A stretch of 64,000 bases of DNA from NCBI RefSeq assembly GCF_000686125.1, contig NZ_JMMA01000002.1:372001-436000 (forward strand), in the 5' to 3' direction. The translations under genes and the position numbers were made by a program. Below are positions 17,633 to 26,956 of this stretch, piece after piece; position 1 is the first letter of the stretch; every line of letters starts with the position of its first letter. The stretch is from Ruminococcus sp. NK3A76 (GTDB lineage: Bacteria > Bacillota > Clostridia > Oscillospirales > Ruminococcaceae). The notes under the pieces were generated by a model. That model worked only from the letters and a program-made list of their open reading frames with translations. It had not been told where the DNA came from and ran no database searches.

Positions 17633-18556
17633 AGGTAACAAGTTACAGGTAACAGGTAACAGTTAAGGTGCGCCTGACGGCGCAGATGCCCATTCGGGCA
17701 ATATGTGACCGAGGAAAGGCAAGTCCGAAGGGGGTGGCGGCAGCTTTGCTGACGCAGGGGGGCGACCGGAAAGCCCCCCTAAACCGTAGCGTAGGGATAG
17801 GGAGAGCGTCCCCTTGAAAGCAAGCCCCTAAAAACCCACAAAAACCCACCGGTTTTTCCGGGATACCAAAACAAGCAAAGGTTAGCAATGCTAAGCAATG
17901 CTAAGTAATGCTAAGCAATGCTAAGCAATGCTAAGCAAACTATAGCAAAACTAGCTGTTAATGTAAATGTTAATGTAAATGTCAATGTAAATGTTACTGT
18001 AAATGAAGACGACAATGACCCTCGGTCTTCGTCTTCGTCCTTGTCGTTGTGTGTCAGTATTATTTTTCTGAAAACCCACAAAAACCTAATGAAACCAAAT
18101 GGTTTTTCCGAAAACCAAACAAAAGCAAAAAAACCTGATATAGATATAGATAAAGAGACAGACATAGTAATAGATAAAGACACAGACATAGACACAGAAA
18201 AAGAGAAAGAAATAGACACAGTAATGGTAGAAGAAAAAGAAGAAGATAATGACAGTCGTCTTCCATGTCGTCTTCGTCGTCTTGTCGTCGAGTGTCGGGA
18301 GTATTTTTCTTTCAGATAGTCGTCGGGGGGGCATATCCGGCGGTATAGCTTCAAGGGTAGTCTCTCGCTATGCTCACGCTACGGGGTAGGGGGGCTTTCC
18401 GGTCGCCCCCCTGCTCCGGCTGCGCCTACGCCACCCCCTTCGGGTATGCACGCCCAACGGTTTAGCTGAAACCGTCCGACCGACAGCCCGAATGGGCATC
18501 TCGTCGGCGCAAGCCGACACCTCAACTGTTACCTGTTACCTGTTACCTGTTAACTG
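17633..18556. repeat. Large repeat island bounded by inverted GTAACAG modules
   Basis: This 1-kb gap has no convincing gene. Left end: AGGTAACAAGTTACAGGTAACAG with junction TTAAGGTGCGCC. Right end: the inverse, CACCTCAACTGTTACCTGTTACC. Inside, in order: GCCCATTCGGGC, a GGGGGTGGCGG...CGACCGGAAAGCCCCCCT module, two simple-repeat cassettes (17825-18330), then inverse copies of the CGACCGGAAAGCCCCCCT module (18380-18430) and of GCCCGAATGGGC (18486-18497). The whole is a nested inverted structure around the cassettes. Confidence 0.78.
17825..18330 (+). repeat. Two tandem head-core-tail cassettes with simple-repeat cores
   Basis: Each cassette has a head (AAAACCCACAAAAACC... then GGTTTTTCCG, starting near 17829 and 18074), a simple-repeat core, and a tail (GACAATGAC/GATAATGAC, CTTCGTCTTCGTC-type runs, GTGTCAG/GTGTCGG, ATTTTTCT, ending near 18070 and 18315). 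Core 1 is six 10-bp CTAAGCAATG units (17881-17940) plus AATGTA/AATGTT units. Core 2 is GATATAGATATAGATAAAGA-type. A 133-codon frame (17918-18319) reads through both and gives NVNVNV then DIDIDK...EKEKE segments. It has no ribosome binding site and is probably a fossil of, or a sequence shared with, a low-complexity protein linker. Confidence 0.6.
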
Positions 18557-18559
18557 TTA

Positions 18560-18588
18560 TTGACATCCCCGGCGTGTTGTGATATAAT
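18560..18588 (+). promoter_or_regulatory. Consensus promoter of the MetRS-like gene
   Basis: TTGACA, 17 bases, TATAAT: both boxes are perfect. It begins a few bases after the end of the repeat island. Confidence 0.9.
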
Positions 18589-18626
18589 TATATAGTATTT
18601 ATTATTATAAAGGAAAGTGAGAAAAA

Positions 18627-20642
18627 ATGGGTAAGAATAAGGATATGGGCGGTAAGCCCTTTGAGATACCACGCCCGGAATTCCCTAAGCGTGCGGTCAT
18701 CACAGGCGGTATGCCATACGGCAATAAAGAGCTTCATTTCGGCCATGTGGGCGGTATGCTCGTGTTTGCTGACACATATGCAAGATTTATGCGTGACAGG
18801 ATAGGCAAGGAGAATGTCATATTCGTTTCCGGTACTGACTGCTACGGCTCGCCTATAGCTGAGGGCTGGAGAAAGAAGGTAGAGAGCGGTGAGTTTGAAG
18901 GCACGCTTGAACAATTCGTGCAGGCAAACCACGATAAGCAGAAGGCTACCCTCGACAGCTACGGCATATCCCCGAACCTTTTCGGTGCATCGGGTCTTGG
19001 GCGTACCAAGGAAGTCCACGCAAAGGTCACAGAGCGCTTTATCCGCTCGCTGTACGAGAAGGGTCAGCTTGAAAAGATAACCACCATGCAGTTCTTTGAC
19101 GAGAAGGCAGGGGTGTTTCTGAACGGCAGACAGGTAGTCGGCAAGTGCCCGGTAGAGGGGTGTACTTCCGAGAAGGGCTATGCTGACGAGTGCGACCTCG
19201 GCCACCAGTATATGCCTGAGAACCTTATCGACCCTGTGAGCACACTGACAGGCGAAAAGCCCTCGATGAAGCCGGTGACAAACTGGTATTTCAAGCTGCC
19301 TGAGTATGAGGGGCTTATGAAAAACTGGGTAGAGGAGCTCAAAAAGCGCAAGGATATCCGCCCTGTAGTGTGGAAGACGATAGACGAGTTCCTTAAAGCA
19401 CCGGTGATATACATAAAGCGTGAGTTCGAGGAGAAATACCTTGCAATAAAGGACACGCTGCCCTCGCATGAGTATTTAGAGGAGCCAAAGAAGCCCTCGT
19501 TTACCATACAGTTTGAAAAACTCGCAGACAGCGACGCTGCACACCGTATACTCACAGAGAACGGTATCAGATGCCGTACAGGCAAGACGCTCGTGCCGTT
19601 CAGACTTACAGGTAATATCGAATGGGGCGTGCCTTCGCCTGTTCTGGAGGACGAGGAGCCGCTTACCGTGTGGGTATGGCCTGAATCGCTGTGGGCACCT
19701 ATATCCTTTACGCAGGCGTATTTAGAGAGCAAGGGCGCACCCGATGACGAGTGGAAGAACTACTGGTGCAGCAAGGACGCACAGGTGATACAGTTCATAG
19801 GACAGGACAATATATACTTCTACGGCATAGCCGAGCCTGCAATGTGGATGGCTCAGCAGGCAGCCGCAGACAAGAGCGCTGACCCTGCCGAGGGCGAGCT
19901 GACGCTTCCTGTTATCTGCGCAAACCACCACATACTTTTCCTTGACAAGAAGGCTTCGAGCTCCGGCTCTGTAAAGCCGCCTATGGCAGACGAGCTGCTT
20001 GACTACTACACGCCTGAGCAGCTGAGAATGCACTGGCTGGGTCTTGGCCTGGGTCAGAGGTCTGTCAGCTTTATGCCGAAGCCCATGAACCCCGAAGCAA
20101 AGCCCGAAGACGCAGACCCCGTTGTAAAGGACGGCCTGCTGCTCTCAAATGTTTACAACAGAATGATAAGAACAGCATTCTACACCAATCAGAAGCGCTT
20201 TGGCAGCGTTCTGCCGGGTGTGACACCGGGTGAGGAGATACTTGCGCAGGGCAGGAAGGCAGTGCTCGATTTTGAGAGGCATATGTCACGCTTTGCATTC
20301 CACCAGTGTACCTATGTGCTTGACAGCTACATCAGAAACGGCAGCAAGTACATGGCAAAGACCTTAGGCAACCCTGACGGCATGAGCGATGACGAGCTTA
20401 AGCAGGCACTTGCAGACCTTTTCTACATGATAAGGATAGCCGGCATACTGCTCCACCCGCTTGCCCCCTTCGGCACAGAGAAGCTGCGTGAGTATTTACA
20501 GCTTGATGAGCGCATCTGGAGCTGGGAGACTGTTTTCGAGCCGTTTGAATTCTTTGCACCGCAGGGTCACGAGCTTAAGTTCCTGCCCCCGAGAACAGAC
20601 TTCTTTACACGTCACGAGAGCCAGTTCGGCGACAATGCATAA
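18627..20642 (+). CDS. Methionyl-tRNA synthetase-family class I tRNA ligase
   Basis: Product of 671 aa. N-terminal Rossmann fold with ITGGMPYGNKELHFGHVGG (the HIGH box is HFGH, residues 37-40). A zinc-knuckle region (CPVEGC...CDLGHQYMPENLIDP, about 176-210) matches the MetRS connective peptide, and NWYFKL follows as in MetRS. The KMSKS loop is unusual: LDKKASSSGS near 438-447, with the Met and second Lys replaced. There is no C-terminal tRNA-binding (EMAP-like) domain. It is either the organism's MetRS in a divergent form or a paralog. Own consensus promoter; no terminator hairpin before the following repeat. ATG at 18627 follows AAGGAAAGTGAG. Confidence 0.8.
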   Translation: MGKNKDMGGKPFEIPRPEFPKRAVITGGMPYGNKELHFGHVGGMLVFADTYARFMRDRIGKENVIFVSGTDCYGSPIAEGWRKKVESGEFEGTLEQFVQANHDKQKATLDSYGISPNLFGASGLGRTKEVHAKVTERFIRSLYEKGQLEKITTMQFFDEKAGVFLNGRQVVGKCPVEGCTSEKGYADECDLGHQYMPENLIDPVSTLTGEKPSMKPVTNWYFKLPEYEGLMKNWVEELKKRKDIRPVVWKTIDEFLKAPVIYIKREFEEKYLAIKDTLPSHEYLEEPKKPSFTIQFEKLADSDAAHRILTENGIRCRTGKTLVPFRLTGNIEWGVPSPVLEDEEPLTVWVWPESLWAPISFTQAYLESKGAPDDEWKNYWCSKDAQVIQFIGQDNIYFYGIAEPAMWMAQQAAADKSADPAEGELTLPVICANHHILFLDKKASSSGSVKPPMADELLDYYTPEQLRMHWLGLGLGQRSVSFMPKPMNPEAKPEDADPVVKDGLLLSNVYNRMIRTAFYTNQKRFGSVLPGVTPGEEILAQGRKAVLDFERHMSRFAFHQCTYVLDSYIRNGSKYMAKTLGNPDGMSDDELKQALADLFYMIRIAGILLHPLAPFGTEKLREYLQLDERIWSWETVFEPFEFFAPQGHELKFLPPRTDFFTRHESQFGDNA

Positions 20643-20892
20643 TTATAATGCATAATTAAGAATGCATAATGCATAATTGAAGAGTCCGCCGTTGGCGGAC
20701 TGATGCCAATATCGGGCGTTATAGAATAAGAATTACCCCCGGGTTTTTAAAACCGCGGGGGTATAATACTTTAAGATATTCGCCGTAAGGAAATGTTTTG
20801 CAGAGCAAAACTTTCGTCTTGTCGGCTTCGCCGATAAGACATTGTACCTTAACTGTTACCTGTTACCTGTAACTTGTTACCTGATATAGGCC
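20643..20892. repeat. Intergenic repeat after the MetRS-like gene
   Basis: Starts at the stop with GCATAAT-type tandems (AATGCATAATTAAGAATGC), then hairpin GTCCGCC-GTT-GGCGGAC, a strong hairpin ACCCCCGGGTTTT / AAAACCGCGGGGGT (20735-20762), and the two-hairpin module GTTTTGC-AGA-GCAAAAC plus CTTGTCGGC-TTC-GCCGATAAG. The right end is inverse GTAACAG-type (CTTAACTGTTACCTGTTACC). The two ends are of different types. Confidence 0.75.
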
Positions 20893-20902
20893 TGTTACCT
20901 GA

Positions 20903-21424
20903 TTACTTGACATAGGCCTTTACTATCTCAGCGATGTATGCATGATGATAGTCACCTGCTGCGTAGTTTGCACCGTCAAGGTCACGCTCGGTGAAGCAGT
21001 CGCTTGAAAGCTGCTGTACATAGAGCTTTTTGCACACGAGCACCAGCTCTGCCTGCTCAAAGGTCACTGTGCCGTCTGTGAACACAGGGGTAAGGGAAGT
21101 CTGTGCGAGCTTGTCTTCATCTCTGCCGCTTATCCTGCCGCAGACAGCTAAGTCCTTGCGGTTAGTCTCCGGGAAAAAGCTGAGTGTGAAGTATTCGCTC
21201 TTGTCTAAAAACTCCTTGGTGTAGCGCTGAGGCCTTATCACTGTCTCTACGCAGGGCTTGCCCCACATAACGCCTGCAAAGCCCCACGATGCGGTCATAG
21301 TGTTAAAGCCGCTCTCATCGCCTGCCGTGACGAGCATCCACTGTGCGCCTATCCTTACAAACGGGTCAAAGCCTATCTTGTCGGGCGCTGTCTGTTTAAA
21401 CCTAAGTTGTGTCATATCTGCCAT
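20903..21424 (-). CDS. Flavin reductase-like / flavoredoxin-type protein
   Basis: Product of 173 aa, a split-barrel FMN-binding fold of the flavin reductase-like family. FNTMTASWGFAGVMWGKPCVETVIRPQRYT is the FMN-phosphate-binding signature (the N-T-M-T-A-S-W pattern), and SEYFTLSFF with GRDEDK are also family-typical. Such proteins reduce flavins or shuttle electrons in anaerobes; the donor is unknown. AGGAGGT precedes ATG at 21424. It has its own promoter, which overlaps the 3' end of the upstream gene. Confidence 0.88.
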   Translation of the reverse strand: MADMTQLRFKQTAPDKIGFDPFVRIGAQWMLVTAGDESGFNTMTASWGFAGVMWGKPCVETVIRPQRYTKEFLDKSEYFTLSFFPETNRKDLAVCGRISGRDEDKLAQTSLTPVFTDGTVTFEQAELVLVCKKLYVQQLSSDCFTERDLDGANYAAGDYHHAYIAEIVKAYVK

Positions 21425-21491
21425 AACTGTACCTCCTGTATATTATGTAGTTTATTCTGCTTATGGTAGAATCATTATTAGTTCTCTTTCT

Positions 21492-21520
21492 ATTATATCA
21501 GAGATCCGGGCGGATTTCAA
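21492..21520 (-). promoter_or_regulatory. Promoter of the flavin reductase-like gene
   Basis: Minus-strand TTGAAA, 17 bases, TATAAT, about 68 bases before the start and overlapping the end of the next gene. Confidence 0.78.
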
Positions 21521-21981
21521 GTGCTCTGCCCGTGCAGATTTTTGAATGTCAGCAGACCGAACACCATGAACCCTGCACCGAACATGATGATGATATACAG
21601 ATACCATGTGCTCCCGTAGTCGGGAAGGTAATAGTCTCCCGGGTGGTCAGGGTCTATCATGACTGTTATTTCCTGCCCCTGCGTGAAGTAGTTGTTCTTT
21701 TCAAAGTAGCCAGTCACGCTGTAGCTGGCACCGTTATACTCATAGACGATGACCGGGCGGTAGTGGGGAACAGGGCGTGTGGAGGAGCGGCTGCTGTATT
21801 TCTTTTCTTCTATGCTCTCGACAATGCCTGTTACTTCTTTGGTGCAGTCCATGTGCGTTATATGCGTGGATACGAGCATATACACAGCAGTGCCTATCAG
21901 CAGGAAGCCCAATAAAGTCCTGAGCACTGCGGTGAAGGTGGTGGGTCTTCTCGTTGTTCTTCCAAAGGTGTTTAGTTTCAT
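21517..21981 (-). CDS. DUF3592-like two-helix membrane protein
   Basis: Product of 154 aa. Two membrane helices (about 20-38 and 124-142) flank an extracytoplasmic beta-rich domain with VTGIVESIEEKK, RPVIVYEYNGASYSVTG and ITVMIDPDHPGDYYLPD. The order tm-strand-tm with a V-Y-x-Y-x-x-x-G and an x-DP-x-xP motif is the DUF3592 pattern. The function of the family is unknown. Its start abuts the stop of the upstream lipoprotein gene, so the two are co-transcribed. A similar protein is encoded at 54017-54487. Confidence 0.72.
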   Translation of the reverse strand: MKLNTFGRTTRRPTTFTAVLRTLLGFLLIGTAVYMLVSTHITHMDCTKEVTGIVESIEEKKYSSRSSTRPVPHYRPVIVYEYNGASYSVTGYFEKNNYFTQGQEITVMIDPDHPGDYYLPDYGSTWYLYIIIMFGAGFMVFGLLTFKNLHGQST

Positions 21982-22950
21982 TTATTCACTGTCTCCATTA
22001 ATTGTTTCATCGTACAAGTCGTTATCTTCAATTATCATACCTGTTTCGGGTGTTGAAAGCTCTAAGCCCTCTATCAGAGCAAGCGTCTCTTTTGATGCCG
22101 AGGCGGCATTCGGGTCTTTGTCTAACTCTACCCTTATCAACGAACGGCAGCCCTTCTGATACAGCCAGTAGACCTCACGGTCAACATACTTGCCCTTGCG
22201 CTTTAACTTATAATCTATCCTCAGCCCGAATTTGCCGTCATTAAATTCGACAGGCTCGTATCTCATATCGGTCGTTTCGCTGTCTTTAGCTTCTTTTCTG
22301 TTTCCCGATACGCCTGCAAGCACCAGGGTCTGATAATTGCTTGTGTTTTTTTCCTTCTGTTCTCTGTACACATCGCCCTCATACTGAGTTTTTACGCCGA
22401 CGTAATCAAATGTGTCGGTGTTTTCATACATCATTATAGTTTCGGCATAGTAGTCGATATCATTTTTTATATAGTCGATATAATCGGTATAAGTGAGCGA
22501 GTGATAGTTTTGATCCTTCATGCTCTCATAGCTCATGACACCTATCATAAGCTCACCCTCAGAGCTTATCCTCATATATTCCCTGACATCGGGGAAATAC
22601 GGGCTTGTGATAAACAAAGCATGATCGCAGGTGAAATTGTGCGTTCCACGCTCGCCGTCTCTGTTGTCATAATCATACACTCTGTACTGCGAGGGCAGGA
22701 TAAACTTAACGCCGTATTTGGGGCTGTTTATCACACCCGAGCTGTCGGGAAGAAGCTCTGTCGCCTTATCGCTGTCAAGCCTTACCCCATCCGGGAAGGT
22801 CGCATATATATCATCATCTGCCTCAGATGCTTCGCCTGCTATGCTTATAAGCTCATCGGTAGGCTTTGATGACTGATCACTTTCAGCGCAGCCGCACAAA
22901 AGCAGTGCTGCAGTGAGTGCGCATATGACTTTTGCTGTTATACCTTTCAT
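21982..22950 (-). CDS. Hypothetical lipoprotein
   Basis: Product of 322 aa with a signal peptide ending in the lipobox LLCGC (Cys21), so it is a membrane-anchored surface protein. The mature part is acidic with many Tyr and Asp residues (DYDNRDGERGTHNF, YTDYIDYIKNDIDYYAETI). I do not recognise a family and see no catalytic motif. It is the first gene of a two-gene unit with the DUF3592-like protein. Its promoter was not identified: the upstream 400 bases are a repeat composite, which may have separated it from its original promoter. Confidence 0.75.
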   Translation of the reverse strand: MKGITAKVICALTAALLLCGCAESDQSSKPTDELISIAGEASEADDDIYATFPDGVRLDSDKATELLPDSSGVINSPKYGVKFILPSQYRVYDYDNRDGERGTHNFTCDHALFITSPYFPDVREYMRISSEGELMIGVMSYESMKDQNYHSLTYTDYIDYIKNDIDYYAETIMMYENTDTFDYVGVKTQYEGDVYREQKEKNTSNYQTLVLAGVSGNRKEAKDSETTDMRYEPVEFNDGKFGLRIDYKLKRKGKYVDREVYWLYQKGCRSLIRVELDKDPNAASASKETLALIEGLELSTPETGMIIEDNDLYDETINGDSE

Positions 22951-22979
22951 TTTTCTTTCTTACCTCTGACTTCTAAAAG

Positions 22980-23339
22980 AAGCCGCCCATAAAGCGCGGT
23001 GGCGATAAAGAAGTATTTGACAATTACAGCTTTGTATGTGCCACCGCTAAAAGAATAAATAATAAAGAAGAAAGAATAAAGAATAAACAATGTGTCCGCT
23101 TTGCGGACATATTTCAAAATATATCGCCGCAGGGAAATGTTTTGCAGAGCAAAACTTTCTTCTTATCGGCTTTTGCCGATAAGACACGATACCTTGATTA
23201 TTATTTCTTATTTATTCTTTCTTCTTTTTTCTTTTAGCAGGCGCTGCACTAAGTAACGCAAAGACACTTCTGCCGTGATACAGCAGAAGTGTCGGAATAA
23301 AAACTTCTTTATTGCGCCTGCGCTAACGGACGGCTTTTT
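22980..23339 (-). terminator. Terminator of yebC, split by a repeat composite
   Basis: On the minus strand AAAAAGCCGTCC (23328-23339) pairs with GGGCGGCTT (22980-22988), which is followed by CTTTT. The two arms are 339 bases apart, with a repeat composite between them. The placement just past the yebC stop fits a terminator. Confidence 0.5.
22989..23327. repeat. Composite two-armed repeat, orientation 2
   Basis: Left arm: hairpin GCGGTGGCG / TGCCACCGC with GATAAAGAAG and trailing TAAAAGAATAAATAATAAAGAAG. Centre: hairpin GTCCGC-TTT-GCGGAC and the two-hairpin module GTTTTGC-AGA-GCAAAAC, CTTATCGGC-TTTT-GCCGATAAG. Right arm: inverse TTCTTTTAGC with hairpin GCAGGCGC / GCGCCTGCGC, enclosing one further hairpin (GACACTTCTG / CAGAAGTGTC). 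Arms are swapped relative to 13878-14126. Confidence 0.7.
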
Positions 23340-23355
23340 GTATGCTTTTTCTTTA

Positions 23356-24102
23356 TTATTCTTCCTCATCGGTGTCAGGCATATCCCAGTTGTGGTATAC
23401 GTTCTGAACATCGTCGTTGTCCTCAAGGTGCTCAAGCAGGAGGTTCATCTTTCTGATAGCGTCCTCGTCCTCAAGGGTGGTGTAGTTTGCAGGCACCTGT
23501 GCAGCCTCAGCTGAAATGAGCTTGTAGCCCTTTGCGGTGAGAGCCTCGCTTACAGCAGATACGCTGTTGGGGTCGCAGGTTATCTCTATTACGTCCTCGT
23601 CGATGTTGAAATCGTCTGCGCCTGCGTCCATTACGTCTTCCATTACAGCGTCCTCGTCCTTGCTGCCGTCGTACTCAGCAACGATGCTGCCCTGGCGTGA
23701 GAACATGAATGATACGCAGCCCGATGTACCTAAGTTGCCGCCGAACTTGTCGAAGTAGTGGCGGATATCGCCTGCTGTTCTGTTCTTGTTGTCTGTAAGG
23801 CACTCAACGATAACGGCAACGCCGCTCGGACCGTAGCCCTCGTATACCATTGACTCGTAGTTGTTCTTGTCACCGTCGCCGGCTGCCTTCTTGATTATTC
23901 TCTCGATATTCTCGTTAGGAACGTTGTTAGCCTTGGCCTTAGAGATAAGGTCTCTCAGCTTTGCATTGTTGTTAGGGTCGGGGCCGCCCTCTTTAACTAC
24001 AACGGCCATTTCTCTGCCTATTTTTGTGAAGATCTTTGCTCTTGCGCCGTCGGTTGCTTCCTTCTTGCGCTTGATGTTAGCCCATTTTGAATGTCCTGAC
24101 AT
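23356..24102 (-). CDS. yebC: YebC/PmpR family protein
   Basis: Product of 248 aa, full length for the YebC (TACO1-like) family. The N-terminal signature SGHSKWANIKRKKEATDGARAK is intact, followed by KIGREM, the GG-x-D-P-x-x-N block and EGYGPSGVAVIVE. Members are described as transcription regulators in some bacteria and as ribosome-associated factors that relieve stalling at proline runs in others. Monocistronic: promoter at 24140-24168 and a split terminator downstream. Confidence 0.96.
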   Translation of the reverse strand: MSGHSKWANIKRKKEATDGARAKIFTKIGREMAVVVKEGGPDPNNNAKLRDLISKAKANNVPNENIERIIKKAAGDGDKNNYESMVYEGYGPSGVAVIVECLTDNKNRTAGDIRHYFDKFGGNLGTSGCVSFMFSRQGSIVAEYDGSKDEDAVMEDVMDAGADDFNIDEDVIEITCDPNSVSAVSEALTAKGYKLISAEAAQVPANYTTLEDEDAIRKMNLLLEHLEDNDDVQNVYHNWDMPDTDEEE

Positions 24103-24139
24103 ATTATCTCACTCCTTAATATATTGCCTTAACCTATAT

Positions 24140-24168
24140 ATTATACTATATTTTTCAAAAGAAGTCAA
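24140..24168 (-). promoter_or_regulatory. Promoter of yebC
   Basis: Minus-strand TTGACT, 17 bases, TATAAT. Confidence 0.82.
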
Positions 24169-24188
24169 TAGTTACTGCCTCTGTGCCG

Positions 24189-24590
24189 TCACTCAGCGCT
24201 GTCCGGCAGCAGCTCACGGATATTTTTGTAAAGCTCCTCTATCCTGCCTGTCTCACCTATCAGATGCAGGTAGCCGAAAAGACATTCAAGCCCTGTTGCC
24301 GCACGGTAGTCAGCGACTGTTGAATGCTTGGGCGCTGATACACCGCCTGCGTTCCTGCCACGGCGGAATATGTCCTGCTCCTCCTCGGAGAGCACACCTT
24401 TGTCGATAAGAGTCCTTACAGCGGCCGCCTGATACTCGGCACAGACCTTCTGCACGGTGAGTGAATGGAGCTTTCGCACAGGCATATTTGCCGAGAGTAT
24501 AAGCTCATCACGCACCAGCTGCTCGTAGACCGCATCGCCCACAAAGGCGAGTGCCAAAGGCGAATACTGCCTTGCCTCAGCTTTAGTCAA
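24189..24590 (-). CDS. mrnC: Mini-ribonuclease III
   Basis: Product of 133 aa, a stand-alone RNase III catalytic domain without a double-stranded-RNA-binding domain. LALAFVGDAVYEQLVRDELI carries the signature with the catalytic Asp and Glu, and KHSTVADYRAATGLECLFGYLHL carries the second metal-binding acid pair. Mini-III matures 23S rRNA in Firmicutes. It starts 15 bases after the obgE stop on the same strand, so it is the last gene of that unit. In other Firmicutes mrnC usually lies beside cysS and a TrmH-type methyltransferase; the obgE linkage is different. Confidence 0.93.
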   Translation of the reverse strand: MTKAEARQYSPLALAFVGDAVYEQLVRDELILSANMPVRKLHSLTVQKVCAEYQAAAVRTLIDKGVLSEEEQDIFRRGRNAGGVSAPKHSTVADYRAATGLECLFGYLHLIGETGRIEELYKNIRELLPDSAE

Positions 24591-24604
24591 AGCCTTTCGC
24601 CCCC

Positions 24605-25894
<1,290 letters not shown>

Positions 25895-26515
25895 TTATTT
25901 GAATATATCGTCATAATCCGGCTGTTTTATAGCCATTGCTTCGCTGTCCTCGGGTATCTCCATAGGCAGGAAAACGTGCCTGCCTGCCTTTGCTGTCTCC
26001 TCGATACCGCCGCCGATACAGCCGACAACAGCAGTGATTAGCAGCATTATGGAATACATATAAATCTTCATCGCCATAGTGGGGTGGCTGTCATAGTATT
26101 CCTTCTTTGCTTCCTTTTCATCGGTATTGTTTTCAAGTGAGAGGAATTTCTTCCCACTGTCGCCTATCGAATAAACAGGCAGAGAGACTGTCTGGCCTTC
26201 CGTGTAGCTATTGAGGACCGATTCCTTTACATACCATTCATGCTCCTTGCCTGTCTCGTCATCGCGAAGGGTCAGCCAGTATCTGTATTTATTGGAGCTT
26301 CCACGGGAGCTCCCTGTTCTTTTTACTGTATAGGTCTTTACCACAGTATAGCTTCGGTTTTCAACATAGGTAAGCGGCGGCGGGGAATAAATAAAAATAT
26401 ATGATAGTATAACCAGTATCAGTAATGCCGCGAGCGACACGCCGACCCTTATCAGCATAACGCCCTTGTTGTATTCCTTAGGCATAGAGGGGTCTATTTT
26501 TAGATAGTTCTTCAT
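25895..26515 (-). CDS. Hypothetical two-helix membrane protein
   Basis: Product of 206 aa. Membrane helix at about 20-43, an extracytoplasmic beta-rich region (SYTVVKTYTVKRTGSSRGSSNKYRYW, then a D-D-E-T-G turn), a second helix at about 148-168 and a cytoplasmic acidic tail (ESxxxIKQPDYDDIFK). The layout resembles DUF3592 proteins but the key P-x-D-P turn is not present, so I leave it unnamed. It directly precedes obgE with a 15-base gap and is probably in the same transcript. Confidence 0.65.
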   Translation of the reverse strand: MKNYLKIDPSMPKEYNKGVMLIRVGVSLAALLILVILSYIFIYSPPPLTYVENRSYTVVKTYTVKRTGSSRGSSNKYRYWLTLRDDETGKEHEWYVKESVLNSYTEGQTVSLPVYSIGDSGKKFLSLENNTDEKEAKKEYYDSHPTMAMKIYMYSIMLLITAVVGCIGGGIEETAKAGRHVFLPMEIPEDSEAMAIKQPDYDDIFK

Positions 26516-26595
26516 AAGCTTCTCCGTATGTGTCTGTGATGATCGGTAAAACTCTTGATATATTGTTTGTTGATGCTCTTATGATCGGTTTATTG

Positions 26596-26625
26596 CAAAA
26601 AAGCCGCCTATGTTAGGCGGCTTTT
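26596..26625 (-). terminator. Terminator of the rplU-prp-rpmA operon
   Basis: AAGCCGCCTA / TAGGCGGCTT stem, three-base loop, T-run on the minus strand, 4 bases past the rpmA stop. Confidence 0.9.
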
Positions 26626-26629
26626 ACGA

Positions 26630-26911
26630 TTATGCCTGTGTGTAAACAGAAACCTTTTTCCTGTCCTTGCCGAGGCGCTCAAATCTTACAACGCCGTCAG
26701 CTACAGCAAAGAGAGTATCGTCAGAACCCTTCTTTACGTTCTCACCGGGGTGAATGTGTGTGCCCCTCTGTCTTACAAGAATGTTTCCAGCTGTTACGAA
26801 CTGACCGTCAGCTCTCTTAACGCCAAGTCTCTTAGCCTCGGAATCACGGCCGTTCTTTGTGGAACCCATACCTTTCTTATGTGCAAAAAACTGCATGGAA
26901 ATTCTTATCAT
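26630..26911 (-). CDS. rpmA: 50S ribosomal protein L27, with Prp-cleaved N-terminal extension
   Basis: Ribosomal protein L27, 93 aa as translated. The mature protein begins [21 protein letters not shown]. The nine-residue leader MIRISMQFF precedes it, and the F-F/A-H junction (residues 9/10) is the cleavage site of the Prp protease in Firmicutes. The prp gene lies immediately upstream. ATG at 26911 follows GGAGGTG by about 10 bases. Downstream is a strong terminator. Confidence 0.97.
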   Translation of the reverse strand: MIRISMQFFAHKKGMGSTKNGRDSEAKRLGVKRADGQFVTAGNILVRQRGTHIHPGENVKKGSDDTLFAVADGVVRFERLGKDRKKVSVYTQA

Positions 26912-26956
26912 CTTAAATTACACCTCCGTCATGTAATTTTGCAGGGCGTGCTTGCC

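Noticed and set aside
17918-18319. A 133-codon frame giving NVNVNV and DIDIDK segments
   Set aside because: No ribosome binding site, composition set by simple repeats, and it lies inside an inverted repeat island. Treated as repeat or fossil linker, not a gene.
20735-20762. GC-rich hairpin after the MetRS-like gene as its terminator
   Set aside because: No T-run on the plus strand and it lies within a repeat unit about 90 bases past the stop.
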